The notes under the pieces were generated by a model that worked only from the letters and a program-made list of their open reading frames with translations, did not search any database and was not told the origin of the DNA. Shown here one piece after another: positions 1 to 6,602 of a stretch of DNA of 8,561 bases (its first letter is position 1; each line of letters opens with the position of its first letter). Position numbers and translations under genes: made by a program. This DNA is from Methanosarcinales archaeon (GTDB lineage: Archaea > Halobacteriota > Syntropharchaeia > Alkanophagales > Methanospirareceae). The stretch is from assembly GCA_025464425.1 (NCBI GenBank), contig JAODGV010000037.1, positions 1-8,561 of the forward strand, in the 5' to 3' direction.

Positions 1-1338
1 GCAGAGGTAACACCTTCTCATAAACTCTTCACTATAACTCCCGATCTGGATATAAAAGAGGTTGAATGCCGGGCATTGAAGCCGGGAGATTATCTCGTAA
101 TGCCGAGGAAGATATCTTTCAGGGGTGAGCGGCAGAAACTGGATGGCAAGACCTTTGATGAAGAGCGAGTTTGTGATGATGGGGTCTTAGAAGAGATACC
201 TGAACTCATTGATGAAATAGTGAACGAAAAGGAGATAACAAAGAAAGAACTCGCATATAATTTGGGTGTGTCTTACGATGTTCTGATAGGATATTACCGG
301 AAAAGAAATAGACCAACCGTATCATTCGTGCGGAAGCTGCATGAACTCGCAGGGAAAACAGTGAAGATAAGAGAAGTGAAAGGAGAGAGAACAAGTAAAA
401 TGATGAAAATACCGGATGAATGTGACAGTGACTTCGCAGAGTTCCTCGGATTCGTGATTGGGGATGGCTCGCTCAAACCGGGACGTGTTGAATTCTATAA
501 TAACGATGAACTCATGAGGAACAGATTTGAGCATTTAGCCAAGAAGCTCTTTGGACTCACTGCAAAGCATAGGCACTGTAATACGGTGGAGTGCTCTATC
601 ATAAACAGTTCGGTGCTCGTCCGGCTTTTGAAGCACCTTGGCGTTCCCGGTGAGCGTAAATCTGCATCTTGCAGGGTGCCAGACGTGGTGATGAAATCGC
701 CAGATGAGATAGCGGGCAGATTCCTCGGCGCTTACTTCGCTTCTGACGGCTATGTGGGCGAGAACGAATTGGAGATAGCAACGGCAAGCAAAGAGATGCA
801 AATCTGCATATCTTACCTATTGCTCAGGTTCGGTATCCTGCATACCTTAGAGGAGCGTGTTATTGATGGTAAAACATATTACCGGATATTTATAAGGGGC
901 AAGGATGAAATAAAGCGATTTTACGAAGATTGCAACTGTGGTGTGGAATTTGAGAAATTCAGGAAGATAAGGGAATATCTTGAAGATGGGAGGAGGACCT
1001 ACACGGCAATAGACATTGTGCCCGCATCGGCTGAGTTTTTAAAACGCGCATACGAAGCTATGGGACGACCGCATTCGGAATTGGAGGCTTTGGGTGTGAA
1101 TACATCCAATTATTTTGGAATGGCGGGTAAAGAGAGGATGAGCGTTCACACATTTAAGAAATTCTCTCAGCTGTCAGCGGCTGCAAAGTTGAAAATGATT
1201 GCTGAGACTCTGGACTATGTCTTTTACGATGAGATCACCGAGATAGAGAAGGTTGAGGGTGAGATGGACGTTTATGACCTCGTGGTTCCGGGTTCGCATA
1301 ATTTTGTCGCGGGCTTTGGACCCATGGTTCTTCACAAT
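1..1338 (+). mobile_element. Intein with LAGLIDADG homing endonuclease in the P-loop of AtpA (5'-partial)
   Basis: This is a self-splicing protein element with a homing endonuclease. Seen in order: splicing block B, VTPSHKLFTI (7-36), with the Thr-x-x-His pattern; a helix-turn-helix-like segment (about 232-357); LAGLIDADG motif 1, FLGFVIGDG (442-468), with the acidic Asp at 463-465; LAGLIDADG motif 2, FLGAYFASDG (721-750), with Asp at 745-747; and blocks F and G (1270-1338), from VYDLVV through HNFVAG to VLHN. The penultimate His, terminal Asn and Thr at +1 of the C-extein are the residues for canonical splicing. The frame is unbroken, with both endonuclease acids kept, so splicing and homing both look possible. 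About 446 codons are present; block A (the first residue, usually Cys or Ser) lies upstream. Archaeal V/A-ATPase inteins are known at this P-loop site. Confidence 0.93.
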
Positions 1339-2394
1339 ACAGTCATGCAACATCAGCTGGCGAGATGGGCAGATTCGCAGGTGATTGTTTATATCGGCTG
1401 TGGTGAACGTGGTAATGAGATGACAGAAGTGCTGGAGGACTTCCCTGAGCTTAGAGACCCGTATACAGGTAAGACACTCATGGAACGGTCCACACTCATT
1501 GCGAACACATCGAACATGCCAGTAGCGGCAAGAGAAGCTTCCATATATACCGGTATCACCATTGCGGAGTATTATCGTGATATGGGCTATGACGTGGCGA
1601 TACAGGCAGATTCCACATCGAGATGGGCGGAGGCACTGCGTGAGATCTCTGGCAGACTGGAGGAGATGCCGGGCGAGGAGGGTTATCCCGCATATCTCGC
1701 AGCACGATTATCCGATTTCTACGAGCGAGCGGGTCGTGTAAGAACTTTAGGGTCTGATGAAAGGATAGGTTCCGTAACGGTGGTAGGGGCGGTATCACCG
1801 CCAGGTGGCGATTTCTCCGAGCCTGTAACACAGAATACGCTACGTGTGGTCGGCAATTTCTGGGCACTCGATTCCTCTCTGGCTGACAGGAGGCATTTCC
1901 CGGCTATAAGCTGGTTACGCAGTTATTCGCTTTACATCGGATACCTGAGAGAGTGGTTCAATACGCATGCAGGTCCCGACTTCATGGATCAGCGAGAAGA
2001 GATGATGAGCTTGTTACAGAAGGAGGCGGAACTGCAGGAGATAGTACAGCTCGTTGGTGCCGATGCCCTACCGCCGAGAGAGCGTGGTACACTGGAAGTG
2101 GCAAGGATGATAAGAGAGGATTTCCTGCAGCAGAACGCGTACCACAAGGTGGATTCATATTGCTCGCTGGAGAAGCAGTATCTGATGGCGAAAGTGATAC
2201 TCCAGTGGTATGATAATGCGAAGGAAGCGATAGAGGAGGGCATAAGTATAGAGAAACTGGAGACGATGCGAATAAAGGATGTGATAGCGCGGATGAAGTA
2301 CATAAAGAATGAGGAGTTCAGTGCGAAGTACGAGGAGATAATGAAGGCTATGAAGGATGAATTTGAAGCTTTGAGGAGTAATAAATCCAGATAA
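1..2394 (+). CDS. atpA: A-type ATP synthase catalytic subunit A, 3' part, interrupted by an intein (5'-partial)
   Basis: Subunit A is the nucleotide-binding catalytic subunit of the A1 head of the archaeal A1Ao ATP synthase, peripheral on the cytoplasmic face of the membrane. The frame is open from base 1 to TAA at 2392-2394, so no start lies in the window; the TTG at 76 is internal to the intein. After intein excision, the host protein continues from Thr (1339) with TVMQHQLARW, which completes the P-loop expected as GPFGSGK/T. The C-extein then shows GERGNE (1402-1419; its first Glu is the family's catalytic residue), DSTSRW (1609-1626), an EEGYP segment, SPPGGDFSEP, and a helical C-terminal domain. 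At 351 residues the C-extein matches the expected remainder of a roughly 580-590 aa subunit and seems intact. AtpA would be inactive until splicing, because the insertion breaks the ATP-binding loop. The next gene is a K+ channel, not atpB. Confidence 0.95.
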   Translation, partial: AEVTPSHKLFTITPDLDIKEVECRALKPGDYLVMPRKISFRGERQKLDGKTFDEERVCDDGVLEEIPELIDEIVNEKEITKKELAYNLGVSYDVLIGYYRKRNRPTVSFVRKLHELAGKTVKIREVKGERTSKMMKIPDECDSDFAEFLGFVIGDGSLKPGRVEFYNNDELMRNRFEHLAKKLFGLTAKHRHCNTVECSIINSSVLVRLLKHLGVPGERKSASCRVPDVVMKSPDEIAGRFLGAYFASDGYVGENELEIATASKEMQICISYLLLRFGILHTLEERVIDGKTYYRIFIRGKDEIKRFYEDCNCGVEFEKFRKIREYLEDGRRTYTAIDIVPASAEFLKRAYEAMGRPHSELEALGVNTSNYFGMAGKERMSVHTFKKFSQLSAAAKLKMIAETLDYVFYDEITEIEKVEGEMDVYDLVVPGSHNFVAGFGPMVLHNTVMQHQLARWADSQVIVYIGCGERGNEMTEVLEDFPELRDPYTGKTLMERSTLIANTSNMPVAAREASIYTGITIAEYYRDMGYDVAIQADSTSRWAEALREISGRLEEMPGEEGYPAYLAARLSDFYERAGRVRTLGSDERIGSVTVVGAVSPPGGDFSEPVTQNTLRVVGNFWALDSSLADRRHFPAISWLRSYSLYIGYLREWFNTHAGPDFMDQREEMMSLLQKEAELQEIVQLVGADALPPRERGTLEVARMIREDFLQQNAYHKVDSYCSLEKQYLMAKVILQWYDNAKEAIEEGISIEKLETMRIKDVIARMKYIKNEEFSAKYEEIMKAMKDEFEALRSNKSR
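232..357 (+). other. Helix-turn-helix-like segment inside the intein
   Basis: Between the N-terminal splicing region and the first LAGLIDADG motif lies a stretch resembling a Cro/XRE-type helix-turn-helix: ITKKELAYNLGVS, then a second helix with basic residues (YYRKRNRP) and a third around VRKLHELAG. The pattern (helix, A-x-x-x-G turn, recognition helix) is what a DNA-binding add-on to a homing endonuclease would show. I infer that it helps target recognition; the assignment is by eye. Confidence 0.6.
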
Positions 2395-2467
2395 AACCAC
2401 TTCATATACACATCATAACTTTCTCTGGATGGAAAAATAAAGAGCAACCCAACTGAAGGCTTAAGAG
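2395..2467 (+). other. Short gap between atpA and the K+ channel gene
   Basis: This 73-nt spacer contains no gene and no strong T-run terminator. A weak purine-rich ribosome site (TGAAGG, 2454-2459) lies 8 nt before the ATG at 2468. The two genes could be co-transcribed, or the channel could have its own weak AT-rich promoter around 2403-2420; the sequence does not decide. Confidence 0.35.
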
Positions 2468-3460
2468 ATGGAACCAGTAAGGCATATATTTTTTGCTCTT
2501 TTTCTATTGCTGCTCGTTGTCATAGCCGGTACTCTTGGCTTCGTCTATCTTGAGGGGCTCTCGCCTTTCGACTCATTTTATATGACCATCGTCACCATCA
2601 CCACTGTTGGATATGGTGATATAATACCTGTGAGTTTCTATGGACGGGTATTCACAACAGGATTAATTATAGCAGGTGTTGGTATAACCTTATACGCACT
2701 GATAGAGACAATAGAAGTGGTAATAGAAGGGCGATTGCATGAAGCTTTTGGCGTTGTCAGGGTGAAGAGGAGTGTGGCGAAGATGAGGAATCACATGGTA
2801 ATATGCGGTGGTGGGCGCACCGGTAAAGTAATTATGGACGAATTCAAAGTAGAAGGGCTGGATTTCGCAGTGATCGAGCAGGACGAGGAAGTTGCGAAAG
2901 GGCTGAAGAAGAAGGGGATACCGGTTGTCGTGGGAGATGCGACGCAGGATGAGGTTCTGAAGGAAGCGGGAGTGGAACGCGCCTCCGGGCTGGTCTCCAC
3001 TCTACCCTCCGATTGCAGTAACCTGCTGCTATGCATAACGGCAAAGAGCCTGAATAATGACCTTGAGATAGTGACGAGGGCGAGTTCAGAGGAAGCTGCC
3101 AGGCGATTATACCGGATAGGGGTGAAGAAGGTGGTGATTGTTGAGGAGATAGGTGGCAGGAGGCTGGCGAGGAGTCTGATAAAGCCCGCTGTTGTTGATT
3201 TCCTTGAGCTCGTATCGAAGACCGGTGAAACTTCCTTAGAGACTTTTAAGGTCGAGCCCGGGGCTAAGATAGCGAAGAAGAAGGTGAAGGATTTGCGTAT
3301 AAAAGAGAAGCTGGGTGCAATAATAATCGCGATAATACGGGGGGACAGGATATTATCGAATGTGGGACCTGAGGATGAGATACTGGAGGGCGATACGGTG
3401 GTGGTGATAGGGAAGCGGAAATCACTGGACAAACTCGACCTCGTTCTGGGTAATATGTGA
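2468..3460 (+). CDS. Two-TM potassium channel with RCK (TrkA-N/TrkA-C) domains, MthK-like
   Basis: This is an integral membrane K+ channel gated by cytoplasmic RCK domains. In its 330 residues: TM1 at about 7-28; a pore helix and the selectivity filter TVGYGD (46-51), diagnostic for K+; TM2 at about 60-86, with glycines around 65-72 that could serve as gating hinge; then RCK_N from about 108 with the Rossmann loop GGGRTG (114-119) and an acidic residue (E137) at the end of strand 2, which favours NAD(H)-type over phosphorylated dinucleotides; and RCK_C/TrkA-C at about 235-330. This order and length match MthK. ATG at 2468 begins just before TM1 and has a weak upstream purine site. The gene lies 73 nt after atpA on the same strand and converges on the ATP-grasp gene. 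Which ligand gates it (Ca2+, nucleotide, other) cannot be read here. Confidence 0.93.
   Translation: MEPVRHIFFALFLLLLVVIAGTLGFVYLEGLSPFDSFYMTIVTITTVGYGDIIPVSFYGRVFTTGLIIAGVGITLYALIETIEVVIEGRLHEAFGVVRVKRSVAKMRNHMVICGGGRTGKVIMDEFKVEGLDFAVIEQDEEVAKGLKKKGIPVVVGDATQDEVLKEAGVERASGLVSTLPSDCSNLLLCITAKSLNNDLEIVTRASSEEAARRLYRIGVKKVVIVEEIGGRRLARSLIKPAVVDFLELVSKTGETSLETFKVEPGAKIAKKKVKDLRIKEKLGAIIIAIIRGDRILSNVGPEDEILEGDTVVVIGKRKSLDKLDLVLGNM
2767..2785 (+). promoter_or_regulatory. Possible internal translation start for a free RCK subunit
   Basis: Within the channel gene, GAGGAG (2767-2772) lies 10 nt before an in-frame ATG (2783-2785, Met106), just between TM2 and the RCK_N domain. In MthK an internal start at Met107 yields soluble RCK subunits that complete the octameric gating ring. 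The equivalent Met and a ribosome-site-like motif are both seen here. The motif could be an accident of purine-rich Lys/Arg/Glu codons. Confidence 0.4.
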
Positions 3461-3504
3461 TATGACCGGAGTTTGCACCCTCCCGGGTTTTCTCTGATAC
3501 GTCT
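3461..3504. other. Convergent intergenic spacer between K+ channel and ATP-grasp genes
   Basis: These 44 nt separate two genes that end toward each other. There is a CCCGGG self-complementary hexamer (3483-3488 region) followed by a TTTTCTCT pyrimidine stretch, which might help end transcription of the channel gene. No long stem is present. Confidence 0.25.
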
Positions 3505-4629
3505 TCAAAGTTCCGCTTTCAGCCGTGCGAGCTTACGCATTGCCGCTGCAATTGCAGCTGCTCTCGTGGCACCTGTACCCATGCATGATGCCACCGGCTG
3601 ACCTGCTCTAATGACTCGCCCATCCGGTGGGATGTCCACAAAGCCATCCTCAAATTTTATGCTGGCTACTACGTCACGTTCGGCATAGAGGATGAGCTTT
3701 ACTGCGTATCTCTGTGTGGCGATTCTATCGGGTAGCGAGCCACTTCTTACCGCTTTTACCACTGCATCCACGAGATTCAGTCCGGTAGAGAGCTCTATGG
3801 TATCGAGACTGCCCTGAAAACGCGGATTCACTTCTATCAGGAATGGCTGTCCTTCGTTCGATATGACGAAATCGAACCCATTGGTGCCTTTCAGCCCGAA
3901 TTCGAGCGTTAAGAACTCCGCTATCTCGCACATACGCCCGGAAGCCTGCGAGACGAGCGGCGTGATATTGCCGCAATAAGCGAACGTGCCCGGTGCATGC
4001 AACGAATCCATACCGATCAACTGCTCATTCACACTGACTGATATGACTTCTTTACCCGTTGAGAGTGTGGAGACCGATGCGTGTCTACCTTTTATATATT
4101 CCTGGCATATGAAGTCAGAGCCTGAATCTTCAAATACTGCTAAATCATTCTCATTCATGCACAGTACATTCTTTGTACCGCCGCCACCATAGATTGGCTT
4201 CACCACCACCGGGTAGCTCAGCTTTCGATACTTCATATCCTCCATGATACATGTACGGGGATGAGGCACGTTCAGCTCATCAAGCCGGGCTGCCAGCCAT
4301 GCTTTATTCGATACCTGACGCATCCTGCCGGGTGGATTACCCAGTATCTTATCCTCGGTTATGAATCCCGGATCCGCAGCTTCCAGACCCGAGCCGAATA
4401 AGATGCCATCCACAGCCTCAACCACATGTTTGATGCTCGTGATGTCTTCCAGCGGCATGTATCGCTCTGCACATCTTATCGTATCATCGTCACCGAACGC
4501 ATCAGCAGCGTACATCTCATAGCCCGCACCTGTGCCTGAGCAAACTATATGCCGGACTGAATACCCGATCGCCAGTATCTTCTCTACTGGCTTATTCCTT
4601 CCTTTCCTTCCCATTTCTTTTCTTTTCAT
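3505..4629 (-). CDS. ATP-grasp carboxylate-amine/thiol ligase, substrate unknown (COG2232-like)
   Basis: ATP-grasp enzymes activate a carboxylate as acyl-phosphate and join it to a nucleophile; this one is probably cytosolic. In its 374 residues: an N-terminal Rossmann-like part (about 16-100; ILAIGYSVR, then GYEMYAADAFGD); an ATP-binding Lys (K144, VVVKP) with the glycine-rich loop GGGGTKNV (148-155); the hinge QEYIKG (176-181); and metal-ligand residues in GFDF (251-254) and IEVNPR (265-270). The first and last of these resemble archaeal predicted carboligases (COG2232, from memory). Related ATP-grasp proteins act in methanofuran and tetrahydromethanopterin pathways, but no substrate can be assigned here. 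ATG at 4629 lacks a ribosome site and fits a leaderless mRNA; Met6 (4612-4614) is an alternative start, and conserved sequence begins only near residue 16. It diverges from the SMC-like gene. Confidence 0.85.
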   Translation of the reverse strand: MKRKEMGRKGRNKPVEKILAIGYSVRHIVCSGTGAGYEMYAADAFGDDDTIRCAERYMPLEDITSIKHVVEAVDGILFGSGLEAADPGFITEDKILGNPPGRMRQVSNKAWLAARLDELNVPHPRTCIMEDMKYRKLSYPVVVKPIYGGGGTKNVLCMNENDLAVFEDSGSDFICQEYIKGRHASVSTLSTGKEVISVSVNEQLIGMDSLHAPGTFAYCGNITPLVSQASGRMCEIAEFLTLEFGLKGTNGFDFVISNEGQPFLIEVNPRFQGSLDTIELSTGLNLVDAVVKAVRSGSLPDRIATQRYAVKLILYAERDVVASIKFEDGFVDIPPDGRVIRAGQPVASCMGTGATRAAAIAAAMRKLARLKAEL

Positions 4630-4683
4630 CCCGTCAACGAAATCATAATTTTTAATGTGGTCTGAGGTATATTCTTATTCATA
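4630..4683. promoter_or_regulatory. Shared divergent promoter, ATP-grasp (minus) and SMC-like (plus)
   Basis: These 54 nt must carry both promoters. The AT-rich core CATAATTTTTAAT (about 4644-4656) lies about 28-40 nt before the plus-strand ATG at 4684 and about 15-27 nt before the minus-strand ATG at 4629. Read on either strand it is a plausible TATA box placing transcription starts almost at the start codons, so both mRNAs could be leaderless or nearly so. No good ribosome site precedes either ATG at normal distance. One core serving two directions is inference. Confidence 0.45.
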
Positions 4684-6588
4684 ATGTCGTGTGGTATCTG
4701 GCTGAAGGAGATAATACTTGAGAATTTCATGTCATATGAATATGCGAGAATACCACTCAAACCCGGGTTGAATTTGATTTCAGGACCGAATGGTGCGGGT
4801 AAATCGTCCATATTACTCGCAATTTCCGTCGCACTCGGGCAGATCTATACGGAGAGGAGCAGGCGATTGAAGGATCTCATAAGACGTGGTGAGGATATAG
4901 CGCGAATCACGCTCGCATTTGACAACCGTAAAATAGATGGGATGCGCCCGATCAGTTTCTCAGACGCCGATACATTCCTGCTCTCACGCTACCTGCGCAG
5001 AGATGGTAACTACTGGTGGGAAGCGGATTATCGGCGTGTGAGCTATGAGGAGGTCAGCCGGTTATTCAAAGAGTTTGGACTGGATCCGAACAATATGCTG
5101 ATAATAATGCACCAGAACACGATGGAACAGTTCTGTCTGACGACACCACAGCAGAAGCTGAAACTACTGGAGGATGCGGTTGGATTCAGTAAATACCGTG
5201 AGCGTGTGATAGAAGCCAGGAACCGGCTGGAATCAATCATAAGCGAGGATGAGTCAATCACAGCGCTGTTAGGCAAAGCAGAGGAGAGCCTTGGTTACTG
5301 GAAAGAGATGCACGATAAATATTTACTGCGTAAGGAGCTCACAGCGCGGCTGGATTGGCTGAAGCGAGAGGCGATATGGGCGCGGATATTGAAACAGGAA
5401 TCGGTACAGAGTGCGCTTGAGGAGCGACTGAAGTTGAAGGAACGGGCACTTGATGTGAATGCAGAGGAGATAGAGCGTACGGAGAAGAGTATAAAGCAAT
5501 GGCGTGATAAGCTCGATTCGTGGAAGACGGGCATGAAAGAAGCGTTTTACGAGCTACTGCAGCACGAGAAGGAGGCGACGAGCATCGAAGATTTGATCAC
5601 GCATCTGCAGGAGATGGAGGCGCTCCTGAGTGAGCTTGGCAGGTATGAAGAGGTGGAGCGATGGCGCATGAGGGAGAAGGAAGCGGAACGCAGACTGGAA
5701 CAGCTGAGAGAGATGATCATGAGAGCCCAGAGCGATCTCGGTGCACTTGAACGAACCATAGAGCTCAATCTTGACACATACATAAGCTATTGTGTGAAAG
5801 GGGAAGTGTTGAAGATCAAACGAGAACTGATCGAGAGTGATATAAAGGAGATCAAAGTCGAGCTGGAGAAGGTGAGTCGTAAATTACGTGAATTAGAGCC
5901 GCTACGTAAGAATGCGGGCGAGAGGATAGAGACCGAACGTAAGCAGAGCGAGATCGAGCATGAGATAGAACTGATAAAAGCGAAGATAGAAGCTCTCGGT
6001 GATATACCAGCCGAGACAGAGGATATATATTCGTCGTATGGCAAACTGTACGAGGAACTGAAGGCTAAAGCGGAGGTGGTAGCGACGAACAGGCGAGAGG
6101 GGCTGAAGGAGCTGGAAACGCGTACAAAAGTCTGGCGTGACGCTATTATGGAACTATTAAACTCGGTGAATCGCTCTTTTCAGGAGATCATGGCGTGTAT
6201 AGGAGCAACCGGTATGGCACGCCTGGTCAATCCGGATGACATCGAGGATGCGGGACTGGAACTCTATGTGGGATTTCGTGGTTCTCCACCGGTGCTCTTC
6301 GATTATTATACGCAGAGTGGCGGAGAGAAGACGGCTTCGATAATGGCTTTCCTGCTCGCTATACAGCAACTCATACGCTCACCGTTCAGAGCGGTGGATG
6401 AGTTCGACATACACATGGATCCACATAACAGGGAGGAGATATACAGGAAGATGGTCTCGTTGATGCGAGATGCTGAATGTCTGCTGATAACACCGGGTCA
6501 GCTGACCGTGAGTGACCCGAGTGTGCACGTGATAGTTGTACAGAAGACGCGGGGCAAATCAGAGGTGAAAGAGGTGAAGCCGGTATAG
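4684..6588 (+). CDS. Short SMC-family ATPase, Smc5/6-like, without visible hinge
   Basis: SMC proteins are ABC-type ATPases that hold or move DNA through a two-head, coiled-coil architecture. The 634 residues show an N-terminal half-head with Walker A GPNGAGKSS (34-42) and Q-loop Q144 in IIMHQNTMEQF; a charged coiled-coil region (about 170-480) rich in Glu, Lys, Arg and Leu; and a C-terminal half-head with the ABC signature QSGGEKTAS (544-552) and Walker B ending in D572-E573. The run SPFRAVDEFDIHMD (566-579) closely matches the SPFR..DEFD..MD pattern of eukaryotic Smc6 and resembles Smc5; the Q-loop segment, followed by TPQQKLKLLEDAVG, is also of that type. Canonical SMCs have about 1100-1200 residues and a roughly 150-residue hinge; here no hinge and no Rad50-type CxxC hook is apparent. 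The enzyme is likely cytosolic and dimeric, acting in DNA repair or chromosome structure (inference). No kleisin or Nse partner is adjacent. Confidence 0.85.
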   Translation: MSCGIWLKEIILENFMSYEYARIPLKPGLNLISGPNGAGKSSILLAISVALGQIYTERSRRLKDLIRRGEDIARITLAFDNRKIDGMRPISFSDADTFLLSRYLRRDGNYWWEADYRRVSYEEVSRLFKEFGLDPNNMLIIMHQNTMEQFCLTTPQQKLKLLEDAVGFSKYRERVIEARNRLESIISEDESITALLGKAEESLGYWKEMHDKYLLRKELTARLDWLKREAIWARILKQESVQSALEERLKLKERALDVNAEEIERTEKSIKQWRDKLDSWKTGMKEAFYELLQHEKEATSIEDLITHLQEMEALLSELGRYEEVERWRMREKEAERRLEQLREMIMRAQSDLGALERTIELNLDTYISYCVKGEVLKIKRELIESDIKEIKVELEKVSRKLRELEPLRKNAGERIETERKQSEIEHEIELIKAKIEALGDIPAETEDIYSSYGKLYEELKAKAEVVATNRREGLKELETRTKVWRDAIMELLNSVNRSFQEIMACIGATGMARLVNPDDIEDAGLELYVGFRGSPPVLFDYYTQSGGEKTASIMAFLLAIQQLIRSPFRAVDEFDIHMDPHNREEIYRKMVSLMRDAECLLITPGQLTVSDPSVHVIVVQKTRGKSEVKEVKPV

Positions 6589-6602
6589 AGCGTTTTACCT
6601 GA
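6589..6602. other. Convergent 14-nt gap
   Basis: The SMC-like gene and the radical SAM gene end 14 nt apart on opposite strands. There is a TTTT tetramer (6593-6596) but no stem. Any transcription overlap would be antisense to the neighbour's 3' end. Confidence 0.3.

Noticed and set aside
76..78. TTG as translation start of the first gene
   Set aside because: The frame is open to base 1 and codons before it encode intein block B (VTPSHKLFTI), so the true start lies upstream of the window.
1989..2447. 152-aa minus-strand ORF opposite the end of atpA
   Set aside because: Antisense shadow of the conserved C-terminal domain of AtpA, Ser/Phe-rich composition, no domain.
2791..3432. 213-aa minus-strand ORF opposite the K+ channel
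   Set aside because: Ser/Thr/Pro-rich shadow of a well-supported channel gene; no recognisable domain and no ribosome site.
3478..3500. CCCGGG-centred hairpin terminator
   Set aside because: The stem does not extend beyond the hexamer, so it cannot form a stable hairpin with a loop; only the pyrimidine stretch remains suggestive.
5200..6130. Rad50-type zinc hook or canonical SMC hinge in the SMC-like protein
   Set aside because: No CxxC pair in the coiled-coil region and no glycine-rich globular stretch of about 150 residues could be found by reading.
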